The position numbers were made by a program, and so were the translations under genes. Below are positions 18,606 to 27,226 of a stretch of 64,000 bases of DNA, in pieces. The stretch's first letter is position 1, and each line of letters begins with the position of its first letter. The DNA comes from Microbispora hainanensis. GTDB lineage: Bacteria > Actinomycetota > Actinomycetes > Streptosporangiales > Streptosporangiaceae. The stretch lies in the NCBI RefSeq assembly GCF_006874475.1, contig NZ_VIRM01000014.1, positions 1 to 64,000 on the forward strand, in the 5' to 3' direction. The notes below the pieces were generated by a model. It worked only from the letters and a program-made list of their open reading frames with translations. It was not told the origin of the DNA and made no database searches.

Positions 18606-20090
18606 ATGCACACCGTTCAGGTGCGGCTGCGCCGCGACGCCGGCCTGTCCGAACCGGAGGAGACGCCGGGGGCGGTCATCCTGGCCACGCCGTTCGGCCC
18701 TGCCACGCTGCGGGGCCTGCCGCCCGGCGCGGTCGCCGCGCTGCGCGCGCTGGCCCGCGGCGGCACGAGCGAGGACGAGCTGGCCAGGACCGTCACCGAG
18801 CACGACGGCGAGGGCGGGCTGCTGCGCTGGCACCTGCTGCTGCGCAAGCTGTCGGCCGGGGCCCTGCTGGAGCGGGCCCTGGTGGTGCCGTCCGGCGGAG
18901 AGATGGCGACAGCCGGGGCCGAGCCGGTGGCCGTGCTGCGCCCCTTCGGAGGCGGCCCGCTGCGCCCGGCCGCGCCGCTCGCCGCGGACGCCCGCGTGCG
19001 CCTGTCGAGGTTCGCCATAGCGGTGCCGGAGGACGGCAGGCTCGTGGTGCGCGTGCCCCGCAGCCCCCTCGGGGTCGAGCTCGCCCCGGCCGCCGCGCCG
19101 CTGCTCGGCCTGCTCGCGGACTGGACGACCCCGGCCGGCCTCGCCTGCCCGGGGCTGCCGGCCGGGACGACGGCGGCGGTGCTCGGCCTGTTCGCCGACG
19201 CCGGGCTGCTGGTGCGGCCGACACCCGAGGGAGAGGACCCCGAGCGCGGAGCCGTCCCGCTCGCCCAGTGGTCGCCGGCCGACCTGTGGCTGCACACCCG
19301 CACCCGGGAACCCCGTACGACCGGGCGCTACGGCGGCACCTATCCGCTGCGGGGCGTGCAGGATCCGCTGCCGGTGGCGCCGCCCGCCTTCGACGGCCCC
19401 CGGATCGCCCTGGAGCCGCCGGACCTGGACGCGATCGCGAAGACCGAGGCGAGCCTGACCGATGTGCTGGAGGCCCGCCGCTCGATCCGCGAGCACGACG
19501 CCGCCGCCCCGATCACCCTCGACCGCCTGGGCGAGCTGCTCTACCGCACGATGCGCCAGCGGCGCACCTTCACAGGGGAGGACGGCCAGGAGCTGGCCGA
19601 CCGGCCCTACCCGTCCGGCGGCGCGGTCCACGAGCTGGAGGTCTATCCCCTCGTCGTCTCCTGCGAGGGCCTGGAGCCCGGCCTGTGGCACTACGCCGCC
19701 CACGCGCACGCGCTTGAACGGGTGGCCGATCCCGGCCCGGCGACCCGCACGCTGCTCGACCGGGCCAGGTCGGCGGCCATGATGACCGGGGACCCGCAGG
19801 TCCTGCTGATCGTGACGGCCCGCTTCGGGCGGGTGATGTGGAAGTACGAGACCATCGCCTACTCGCTGATCCTCAAGCACGTGGGCGTGCTCTACCAGAC
19901 CTTCTACCTGGTGGCCACGGCCATGGGCCTGGCGGTCTGCGGGCTCGGCGGCGGTGACGCGGCGGAGTTCGCCGCGGCCAGCGGGCTCGACCCGCACGCG
20001 GAGGGCAGCGTGGGCGAGCTGCTGCTCGGCAGCAGGCGGGGCGGCGCGGCGGGGACGCCGCCGGGATGGTCCCCGGAGGTGCCGTCATGA
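18606..20090 (+). CDS. SagB-type FMN-dependent azoline dehydrogenase
   Basis: 494 residues. The C-terminal half is the nitroreductase-like SagB/ThcOx domain: LTDVLEARRSIREHD, RPYPSGGAVHELEVYPLV and LILKHVGVLYQTFYLVATAMG followed by GLGGGDAAEFA, which bind FMN and oxidise azolines to azoles. The first 250 residues are an extra winged-helix/E1-like extension seen in other actinobacterial SagB proteins. AGGGGGAG lies just before ATG 18606, 16 nt past the cyclodehydratase stop. Its presence implies aromatic thiazoles rather than thiazolines. Its stop overlaps the HlyD-like gene. Confidence 0.93.
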   Translation: MHTVQVRLRRDAGLSEPEETPGAVILATPFGPATLRGLPPGAVAALRALARGGTSEDELARTVTEHDGEGGLLRWHLLLRKLSAGALLERALVVPSGGEMATAGAEPVAVLRPFGGGPLRPAAPLAADARVRLSRFAIAVPEDGRLVVRVPRSPLGVELAPAAAPLLGLLADWTTPAGLACPGLPAGTTAAVLGLFADAGLLVRPTPEGEDPERGAVPLAQWSPADLWLHTRTREPRTTGRYGGTYPLRGVQDPLPVAPPAFDGPRIALEPPDLDAIAKTEASLTDVLEARRSIREHDAAAPITLDRLGELLYRTMRQRRTFTGEDGQELADRPYPSGGAVHELEVYPLVVSCEGLEPGLWHYAAHAHALERVADPGPATRTLLDRARSAAMMTGDPQVLLIVTARFGRVMWKYETIAYSLILKHVGVLYQTFYLVATAMGLAVCGLGGGDAAEFAAASGLDPHAEGSVGELLLGSRRGGAAGTPPGWSPEVPS

Positions 20091-20899
20091 AGTTCCGGTT
20101 GAAGGCCCTGCAGCGGATGCGGGAGCCCGACGAACTCGACTCCCCGACCCTGCTCGCCTCCCCGCGCGGCTGGATCGCCACGTTCGTCGTGCTCATCGTG
20201 GTCGTCGCCGCGGGGGTGTGGTCGTTCGTCGGCAGACTGCCGGTCACCGTGACCGCCAAAGGGCTGCTGACCCATCCGGCGGGCACCGCCCAGCTGCAGA
20301 GCCCGTACACCGGGACCGTGCGGACGATGATGGTGAGCCCCGGCCTGCGGGTGGTGCGCGGACAGGCGGTGGCGGAGGTGCTGCGGGCCGACGGCACCGT
20401 GCGCACCGTGAGCAGCCCCTTCACCGGCGAGGTCGTCACCACCTCGGCGAGCGAGGGCGCGATGGTCCGCGAGGGCGACGGGCTGCTCGCGATGGAGCGG
20501 ACCGACGCTCCCCGCGACCGCCTGGTCGCGATGCTGTTCGTGCCGGGCGACCACGCGCTCGGCATCGCCCCCGGCCGTACGGTCGACCTCGCGGTCTCCA
20601 ACGCCCCGCCCGGCGTGTTCGGGCTGCTGCGCGGCAGGGTGACCTCGATCAGCCCCTATCCGCTGATGGCGGAGGGCGTCGCCGCCCTGGTCGGCGGCGA
20701 CCTCTCGGCCCGCGGCTACCTCACCGCGGAGCCGCCCCGCCTGGTGGTCGTCGACCTCCTGCCCGACCCCCGCACCATGTCCGGATACTCCTGGACGACC
20801 GAGACCGGTCCCCCGATGGAGCTGCAGTCGCAGGTCACGGTGACGGGCACCGTCACGCTCAGCAGCCAGACGCCTTTCAACCTGCTCCTCGGACGCTGA
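20087..20899 (+). CDS. NHLM bacteriocin system secretion protein (HlyD-like)
   Basis: 270 residues, the membrane-fusion-like component paired with NHLM ABC exporters. A single membrane helix lies near residues 26-46 (GWIATFVVLIVVVAAGVWSF). It is followed by a lipoyl/barrel-sandwich part, LQSPYTGTVRTMMVSPGLRV and the mirrored VSSPFTGEVVTTSASEGAMV, which is the HlyD hallmark. The C-terminal half is beta-rich. ATG 20087 overlaps the SagB-gene stop by 4 nt and has GGAGGTG 6 nt upstream; the earlier ATG at 20066 lacks a site. In Gram-positives such proteins probably guide the peptide through the wall. Confidence 0.92.
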   Translation: MKFRLKALQRMREPDELDSPTLLASPRGWIATFVVLIVVVAAGVWSFVGRLPVTVTAKGLLTHPAGTAQLQSPYTGTVRTMMVSPGLRVVRGQAVAEVLRADGTVRTVSSPFTGEVVTTSASEGAMVREGDGLLAMERTDAPRDRLVAMLFVPGDHALGIAPGRTVDLAVSNAPPGVFGLLRGRVTSISPYPLMAEGVAALVGGDLSARGYLTAEPPRLVVVDLLPDPRTMSGYSWTTETGPPMELQSQVTVTGTVTLSSQTPFNLLLGR

Positions 20900-20910
20900 G
20901 AAGGAGACGG

Positions 20911-23157
20911 ATGAGCCAGGTCACGGCCTCTCGCGCCGACGCCCCACCGTCCGGCGCCCCGCCCCGGCGCGAACGCCGCAAGCGGGGGCGCGTGAGCACG
21001 CCGACCGTCATCCAGATGGAGGCCGTCGAGTGCGGGGCCGCCGCCCTCGCCATGGTCCTCGGCCACTACGGCAGGTTCGTGCCCCTTGAGGAGCTGCGGG
21101 CCGCCTGCGCGGTGTCCCGGGACGGCGCGAAGGCGTCCAGCGTGATCGCCGCCGCCCGCAAGTACGGCCTGGAGGCCAAGGGCTTCCAGATGGAGCTGGA
21201 GGACCTGCGCGACGTCGTCAAACCGGCGATCATCTTCTGGGCGTTCCAGCACTTCATGGTCGTCGAGGGCATCCGCAGCCGCTTCGGCAGGCCGGTGGTG
21301 GCGGTCAACGACCCCGCGAGCGGCCCCCGCCTGGTCGACTGGGACGAGTTCGACTCGGGCTTCACCGGCATCGTGCTGACCTTCGAGCCCGGGCCCGGAT
21401 TCCGGCCCGGCGGCCGGCCCACCCGGGTGGCCGAGGCGCTGCTGTCGCGCCGCATGCCCTCCGGCCGGGCGCTGCCGCTGGTGCTGCTGGCCAGCCTGCT
21501 GCTGGTCGTGCCCGGGATCATCGCGCCGGCGTTCAGCCGGGTGTTCATCGACCACATCCTCACCGGCCGCGACCCCGGCTTCATCCTGCCGCTGCTGGTG
21601 GCGATGTCGGTGACCGCCCTGGCGATGTTCGTGCTGACCTCGGTGCAGCGGCACTACCTGCTGCGGATGGAAATACGGATGGGGCTGGTCAGCTCCGCCC
21701 GTTTCTTCCGACATCTGCTGCGCCTGCCGGTGGAGTTCTTCCTGCAACGCAGGCCCGCCGAGGTCGCCAGGCGGGTGTCGGCCAACGACATGGTCGCCGA
21801 GATCCTGTCCAGGGACCTCGCGGTCACCGTCGTCAACCTCGTGCTGGTGCTCTTCTACGCGGTCGTCCTGATCCGCTACGACGTGCTGCTCGGCCTCATC
21901 GGCGTGGGCATGGCGCTGCTCAACATCCTCGTGCTGCGGCAGGTGTCCAGGGCCAGGACCGACGCCGTGGCCGCGCTGCGGGCCGACCTCGGCAACCTCA
22001 CGTCGGCCACCTTCAACACCCTGCAGCTCGTGGAGACCGTCAAGGCCACCGGCGCCGAGCCCAGCGCGTTCCAGCGGTGGGCGGGCTTCCTGGCCAAGGC
22101 CGTGACCGCCCGGCAGCGGCTGGGCGTGCCCAGCGCGGTCATCACGGTCGTGCCCCCGCTGCTCGCCGGGGTCAACAGCGGGCTCATCCTGCTCGTCGGC
22201 GGCCTGCGGGTCGTGGACGGCGCGGTCAGCGTCGGCCTGCTGGTGGCCTTCCAGAGCCTGCTCGGCGCGCTGTCGCGGCCGGTGACCCAGCTCACCAACC
22301 TCGGCGGGCGGCTGCAGGACATCTCCGCCGACATCACCCGGCTGTACGACGTGGAACGTCACCCCCGCTCGCCCGTCTTCGACCGCCCGGACCGGCCGTC
22401 CGGAAGCCGGCTCGACGGGTCGATCACCTTCGAGGAGGTGACGTTCGGCTACAACCCGCTGGCCAAGCCGGTCGTCAAGAACGTGTCGTTCTCGGTGGTG
22501 CCGGGCCGGCGGGTGGCGATCGTCGGGGGCTCGGGGAGTGGGAAGTCGACCATCGGCCGCCTCGTGGCGGGGCTCTACCGGCCGGCGTCGGGCCGGGTGC
22601 TGCTCGACGGGCGCGACCGCGAGGAGATCTCCAGGACCGAGCTCGCGGCCTCGGTCGCGTACGTGGACCAGGACATCTCGCTGTTCGAGGGCACGGTGCG
22701 CGACAACCTCACGCTGTGGAGCGACGACATCTCCGACGAGGTCGTCACCGCCGCGCTGCACGACGCGGCCATCTTCGACGTCATCTCCGCCCGCCCCGGC
22801 GGGCTCAACAGCCGGGTGCGCGAGGGCGGGCGCAACTTCAGCGGCGGGCAGCGCCAGCGGCTGGAGCTGGCCAGGGCGCTGGCCGGGCAGCCGACGCTGC
22901 TCGTGCTCGACGAGGCGACCAGCGCGCTCGACCCGGAGACCGAGCGGGTGATCGCCGACAACCTGCGCCGCCGGGGATGCGCCTGCCTGATCATCGCCCA
23001 CCGGCTGTCGACCGTACGCGACGCCGACGAGATCCTCGTGCTGCACCAGGGCGAGGTGGTGGAACGCGGCACGCACGACGACCTCATGCGCCTCGGCGGC
23101 CACTACGCACGCTTGATCGAGAACGCCCGGCCGGGCGGTGAAGGGATGGACCGATGA
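20911..23157 (+). CDS. NHLM ABC exporter 1 with C39 peptidase domain
   Basis: 748 residues, a peptidase-containing ABC transporter. The C39 cysteine protease (about 28-165) has catalytic C41 in MEAVECGAAALAMVL, H114 in WAFQHFMVVEG and D134 in VAVNDPASG. The membrane domain (about 185-470) starts ALPLVLLASLLLVVPGIIAP. The ATPase has Walker A IVGGSGSGKSTIGR, signature FSGGQRQRLELARAL, Walker B LLVLDEATSALD and the H-loop IIAHRLST. It should cut the precursor leader and export the product. AAGGAG precedes ATG 20911. All catalytic residues are present. Confidence 0.96.
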   Translation: MSQVTASRADAPPSGAPPRRERRKRGRVSTPTVIQMEAVECGAAALAMVLGHYGRFVPLEELRAACAVSRDGAKASSVIAAARKYGLEAKGFQMELEDLRDVVKPAIIFWAFQHFMVVEGIRSRFGRPVVAVNDPASGPRLVDWDEFDSGFTGIVLTFEPGPGFRPGGRPTRVAEALLSRRMPSGRALPLVLLASLLLVVPGIIAPAFSRVFIDHILTGRDPGFILPLLVAMSVTALAMFVLTSVQRHYLLRMEIRMGLVSSARFFRHLLRLPVEFFLQRRPAEVARRVSANDMVAEILSRDLAVTVVNLVLVLFYAVVLIRYDVLLGLIGVGMALLNILVLRQVSRARTDAVAALRADLGNLTSATFNTLQLVETVKATGAEPSAFQRWAGFLAKAVTARQRLGVPSAVITVVPPLLAGVNSGLILLVGGLRVVDGAVSVGLLVAFQSLLGALSRPVTQLTNLGGRLQDISADITRLYDVERHPRSPVFDRPDRPSGSRLDGSITFEEVTFGYNPLAKPVVKNVSFSVVPGRRVAIVGGSGSGKSTIGRLVAGLYRPASGRVLLDGRDREEISRTELAASVAYVDQDISLFEGTVRDNLTLWSDDISDEVVTAALHDAAIFDVISARPGGLNSRVREGGRNFSGGQRQRLELARALAGQPTLLVLDEATSALDPETERVIADNLRRRGCACLIIAHRLSTVRDADEILVLHQGEVVERGTHDDLMRLGGHYARLIENARPGGEGMDR

Positions 23158-26129
23158 GCGTCCCGACCGCGACGCCGCCCTCGACGTTCTCGCCGTTCTT
23201 CACCGACGCGGCCACGCCCATCGACTATTCGGCCGACCGGCTGCTCGTGCTGGCCGACCTGCGCGAGGTGCTGCTGGTCGAGCGCGGCGCGGTCGACCTG
23301 TTCGCCGTACGCCTGGAGAACGGCAGGCCGGTCGGCCGGTGGAACTACCTGTGCCGGGTGCGGCAGGGCGCGCTGGTGCTCGGCTCGCCGCGCGGCCCCA
23401 GGCACAGCATCGTCGGGCGGCCGGTGCTCGGCGCCCGCGTGTCGAGCCTGCCGCTGGCCCGGCTGGAGGGCCTGTCGGCCCGTCGCGTCGACGGCCCGTC
23501 CGCGTCGGGCAAGGCGGTCCGCGCCCTGCCCACCCGTGAGTACGGCATGGCCGTGCGCGAGTTCGTGCAGGGCCTGGAGGCCGGCGTGGTGGCGCTCGCC
23601 GCGTCGATGCGCGACACGCTGCCCCCGCGCGACTTCGTCCCGCTGTCGCCGGACGAGCCCACCGTCGTCCGCGAGGGCGAGGCCGTCCGGTCGGTCGACG
23701 GACTGCGGTGGATCACCGTCGAGGACGGCGTGGTCGAGATGCCGGAGGGCGTCGCCGGTCAGCTCAGCGCGGGCGCCGAGGTGTGCGTCACCGAGCGGGA
23801 CTGGCTGGTGGCCCGCGGCCCGGCCCGGCTGCGCGCCCGCTCGACCCTCGACCTGCTGGGCGCGGGCGAGCTGTGGCACCGGTGGGTCGAATACACCACC
23901 CGCTTCCTCTACATGATCGACCGGCGGATCGAACGCCGGAACTCGACCGAGCTGAGGGCGCTGACGAGCCGGGCCGAGCGGGGCGGCGACGTGCTGCGCA
24001 CCACCGCCCGCGGGTTCGACACGCTGGTGCGCGACACCGAGGCGCGGGTGCGCCTCACCGACGTGGCCGGGGACCCTCCCGCGCTGGCCGCCGCGCGCCT
24101 GGTGGCCTCGCACGCCGGATTCTCGGTGGTCGCGCCCCCGCCGGGAGCCGTGAACGGCGGCCGGATCGACCCGCTGCAGGCCATCGCGCTCGCCTCGGGC
24201 GTACGCACCCGCCGGATCAGGCTCGACGACCGCTGGTGGCGGCGGGACATCGGGCCGATGGTGGGCTACCGCTCCTCCGACGGTGAGCCGGTGGCGCTGC
24301 TGCCCATCGGGTCGCACTACGTCATGGCCGCGCCGGGGGAGGAGCGCGTCACCCCGGTCACCGCGGCGGTCGCCGGCACGCTGACCCGGCACGCCGACGT
24401 GCTGTACGAGCCGCTGCCGCCGGCCGTCACCGGAGTGGGCGGGCTGCTGCGGTTCGGCCTGGCCAAGAACCGCAAGGACCTGTGGACCCTGCTCAGCCTC
24501 GGGACGCTGGTGGCCTGCATCGGCCTGCTGGTGCCCGCCATGACCGGCCTCGTGCTCGGCACGTACGTGGCCAGGGCCGAGCGCGAGATGATCGTGCAGG
24601 GCGCGCTGCTGGTGATCGCGGGCTCGCTCGTGGCGGCCGCGCTGTCCGTGGTGCAGAACTTCGCCGCGCTGCGCATCGAGGGCAGATCGTCGGCCCGCCT
24701 GCAGGCGGGCGCCTGGATGCGGCTGCTGTCGCTGCCCGCGACGTTCTTCACCAACTACTCCACGGCCGAGCTGGGCACCACGGTCCTCGGCGTCAGCGTG
24801 GTGCAGGAGACGCTGTCCGGCGTGATGACGACGGCGGCACTCGGCCTGTTCGCCGGCCTGGCCAACCTCGTGCTCGTCTTCTTCTACGACGTACGGCTCG
24901 CGCTGATCGCGACGGCGCTCGTGCTGGCCGGGGTGCTGGTGTGCGCGGTCGCGGGCTACTTCGAGGTGCGGCTGCAACGCCGGCTCTACGCCCAAGAGCA
25001 GCGGCTGTCGTCGCGGGTCTTCCAGCTTCTGACGGCCGTCCCGAAGCTGCGGGTGGCGGCGGCCGAGGAGCGGGGCTTCGGGGTCTGGGCGGCGGAGTTC
25101 CTCAAGGCACGCAGCATCGGAGTGTCCGCCCGCCGGGTGCAGAACCTCGTCACGACCTTCAACGCCGGCTTCCCGCTGGTCGCGTCGGTCATCGTCTTCG
25201 CCGTGGTGGCCGGGCCGATGCTCGGAGACGTGTCCGTCTCCGCGTTCCTGGCGTTCTTCGCCGCGTTCAACCTGCTGCTGGCCTCGGTGCTGCAGTTCAC
25301 CGGCGCGGCGATCACCGCGATGAGCGTGGTGCCCATGCTGGAGCGGCTGCGGCCGATCCTGGCGGCCGATCCGGAGGAGCACGCCGGCAAGGCCGACCCG
25401 GGCGAGCTGTCGGGCCGGATCGAGCTGTCGCGGGTGTCGTTCCGCTATGGCGAGGACGGGCCGCTCGTGCTGGACGGGGTGGACCTGTCGGTCGAGCCCG
25501 GCGAGTTCGTCGCGATCGTCGGCCCGACCGGCAGCGGCAAGTCGACGATCCTGCGGCTGCTGCTCGGCTTCGAGTCGCCGAGCTCGGGAACCGTGCTGTA
25601 CGACGGCCAGGACCTGGGCGAGCTCGACATCGGCGCGGTGCGCCGCCAGTGCGGGGTGGTCCTGCAGAACAGCTCGCTGCTCGCCGGCGACATCAAGGCC
25701 AACATCATCGGCAGCACCGACCACACGATCGACGACGCCTGGGACGCCGCGGGCATGGCGGGCATCGCCGACGACATCGCCAACATGCCGATGGGCATGC
25801 ACACCGTGCTGTCGGAGGGCACCAACACGCTGTCGGGCGGGCAGCGGCAGCGCATCATGATCGCCCGCGCCCTCGTCTCGCATCCCCGCATCGTGCTGTT
25901 CGACGAGGCGACCAGCGCATTGGACAACCCCACCCAGAAGATCGTCACGGAGAGCACCCGCCAGCTCAACGCCACCCGGATCGTGATCGCCCACCGGCTC
26001 TCGACGATCACGGACGCCGACAAGATCGTGGTGCTCGATCGCGGGCGCATCGTCCAGCAGGGCCGATATCAGGAGCTGCTCGAGGACGCCGACGGCCTGT
26101 TCGCCCGCCTCGCCCGCCGCCAGATCTGA
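23154..26129 (+). CDS. NHLM ABC exporter 2 (permease/ATPase with large N-terminal domain)
   Basis: 991 residues. The first 400 or so residues are a cytoplasmic region special to this family, with a cyclic-nucleotide-binding-like start and an internal domain. The membrane domain begins near LGTLVACIGLLVPAMTGLV. The ATPase has Walker A IVGPTGSGKSTILR, signature LSGGQRQRIMIARAL, Walker B IVLFDEATSALD and the H-loop IVIAHRLST. There is no C39 peptidase here, so it is the partner half-transporter of the C39-containing gene, whose stop it overlaps by 4 nt. A strong hairpin follows its stop. Confidence 0.95.
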   Translation: MSVPTATPPSTFSPFFTDAATPIDYSADRLLVLADLREVLLVERGAVDLFAVRLENGRPVGRWNYLCRVRQGALVLGSPRGPRHSIVGRPVLGARVSSLPLARLEGLSARRVDGPSASGKAVRALPTREYGMAVREFVQGLEAGVVALAASMRDTLPPRDFVPLSPDEPTVVREGEAVRSVDGLRWITVEDGVVEMPEGVAGQLSAGAEVCVTERDWLVARGPARLRARSTLDLLGAGELWHRWVEYTTRFLYMIDRRIERRNSTELRALTSRAERGGDVLRTTARGFDTLVRDTEARVRLTDVAGDPPALAAARLVASHAGFSVVAPPPGAVNGGRIDPLQAIALASGVRTRRIRLDDRWWRRDIGPMVGYRSSDGEPVALLPIGSHYVMAAPGEERVTPVTAAVAGTLTRHADVLYEPLPPAVTGVGGLLRFGLAKNRKDLWTLLSLGTLVACIGLLVPAMTGLVLGTYVARAEREMIVQGALLVIAGSLVAAALSVVQNFAALRIEGRSSARLQAGAWMRLLSLPATFFTNYSTAELGTTVLGVSVVQETLSGVMTTAALGLFAGLANLVLVFFYDVRLALIATALVLAGVLVCAVAGYFEVRLQRRLYAQEQRLSSRVFQLLTAVPKLRVAAAEERGFGVWAAEFLKARSIGVSARRVQNLVTTFNAGFPLVASVIVFAVVAGPMLGDVSVSAFLAFFAAFNLLLASVLQFTGAAITAMSVVPMLERLRPILAADPEEHAGKADPGELSGRIELSRVSFRYGEDGPLVLDGVDLSVEPGEFVAIVGPTGSGKSTILRLLLGFESPSSGTVLYDGQDLGELDIGAVRRQCGVVLQNSSLLAGDIKANIIGSTDHTIDDAWDAAGMAGIADDIANMPMGMHTVLSEGTNTLSGGQRQRIMIARALVSHPRIVLFDEATSALDNPTQKIVTESTRQLNATRIVIAHRLSTITDADKIVVLDRGRIVQQGRYQELLEDADGLFARLARRQI

Positions 26130-26162
26130 GCCCACGGGCGGTTTCGCGGGCATGGATGCGCA

Positions 26163-26198
26163 AACCGCCGGCGGACCGGGAACGATCCGCCGGCGGTT
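26163..26198. terminator. Bidirectional hairpin terminator
   Basis: Perfect 13-bp arms AACCGCCGGCGGA (26163-26175) and its complement (26186-26198) with a 10-nt loop. They lie between the end of the NHLM operon and the end of the convergent small-protein/methyltransferase/P450 operon. Confidence 0.85.
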
Positions 26199-26207
26199 CT
26201 CGTGTGG

Positions 26208-26393
26208 TCAGTAGCGGGGCCTGCGGCTCAGCACGATTCCGGCGATGAGGAACACCACGCCGAGCCCGCCGTACACGAAGGCGTGGGTGGTGGCGGGCGG
26301 CTTCACGCTGGCGTTGGCGACGGCCAGCCCGAGGCCCACGATGCCGCTGATGTAACAGAAGATCGCGACGAAGATCTTCCAGAAGGGGCTCAT
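26208..26393 (-). CDS. Small two-helix membrane protein, 61 aa
   Basis: It starts MSPFWKIFVAIFCYISGIVG and contains two hydrophobic stretches, residues about 5-27 and 40-57, joined by a polar loop with KPPATTHAFVYGG, and ends in a basic tail SRRPRY. No family recognised. Its ATG overlaps the methyltransferase stop by 4 nt, so it is the third gene of the P450/methyltransferase operon inside the RiPP cluster. An immunity or accessory-export role is plausible for such a small integral protein, but only by position. Confidence 0.8.
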   Translation of the reverse strand: MSPFWKIFVAIFCYISGIVGLGLAVANASVKPPATTHAFVYGGLGVVFLIAGIVLSRRPRY

Positions 26394-27226
26394 GACGTAC
26401 TCCGTTCGGATGCGGCGGGACCGCCCGGTGCGGTCCCGGCGACGACGAGGCCGAGCAGCATGACCCAGGCGTCGGGGTCGGCGCGGAAACGCCGCCACCG
26501 GTCGGCCGCCAGGGCGAGCTCGGGCAGGGTCAGGGCCCCGGAGGCGACCAGCGGCGCCAGCCGCTCCGGGCCCAGGTGAGGGGCGAACGCCTCGGTGGGG
26601 CGGTCGTCGTTGGTGGTGGCGAACGGCCGCAGCACCACGTCGCCGAAGCCCGCACGGCGAAGGAGCCGGGTGAGCTTGCGCCCGATCAGCCGGTCGCCGC
26701 CGGCCTGCCGCTGCGCGCCGGTCATGCGGTTGTGCACGCCGGCCATCTCGGGGTACATCGGGTCGGCCAGGCCCCACAGCATCGCGTCCACCTCGATCAC
26801 GACCAGCCGCCCGCCCGGCCGCAGCACCCGCAGCGCCTCCGCCACCACGGCGGCCGGGTCGGCCACGTGCTGCAGTACGTATCGGAGCAGGACCGTGCCC
26901 ACGGACGCGTCCGCCAGCGGCAGCCGTACGGCGTCGCAGCCGAGCAGGGGGGCCCGGGCGTCCGCCGCGTGCGCCAGCAGCGCGGTGTCGATGTCGGCGG
27001 CCACGATGGGCAGGTCCGGCAGGGCGGCCCGCAGCCGCCGGGTGACCGCGCCCGAGCCCGCCCCGAGCTCCAGCAGGGGCGCCGGGACGCCCACGTCGAG
27101 CAGGATCCGCAGCTCCTCGTCGAAGGAGAGCTCGGCCTGGGCCTCCAGGCGCGCCAGCTCGCCGTGCAGGCCCCCGGCTGTCGTCGCGGCCGGGTCGTAC
27201 GACCCGGCGCCCGTCACGGCGGTCAC
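26390..27226 (-). CDS. SAM-dependent methyltransferase, RiPP cluster
   Basis: 278 residues from GTG 27226, which overlaps the P450 stop (GTGA). Motif I is APLLELGAGSGAVTRRLRA, then VAADIDTALLAHA, DAVRLPLADASVG, YVLQHVADP and LRPGGRLVVIEVD of the Methyltransf_11/25 group. The C-terminal part (HNRMTGAQRQAGGDRLIGRK; WRRFRADPDAWVM) is typical of natural-product methyltransferases. It may methylate the N-terminus, a side chain or the C-terminus of the peptide. It is coupled on both sides by 4-nt overlaps, so it is co-made with the P450 and the small membrane protein. Confidence 0.9.
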   Translation of the reverse strand: MTAVTGAGSYDPAATTAGGLHGELARLEAQAELSFDEELRILLDVGVPAPLLELGAGSGAVTRRLRAALPDLPIVAADIDTALLAHAADARAPLLGCDAVRLPLADASVGTVLLRYVLQHVADPAAVVAEALRVLRPGGRLVVIEVDAMLWGLADPMYPEMAGVHNRMTGAQRQAGGDRLIGRKLTRLLRRAGFGDVVLRPFATTNDDRPTEAFAPHLGPERLAPLVASGALTLPELALAADRWRRFRADPDAWVMLLGLVVAGTAPGGPAASERSTS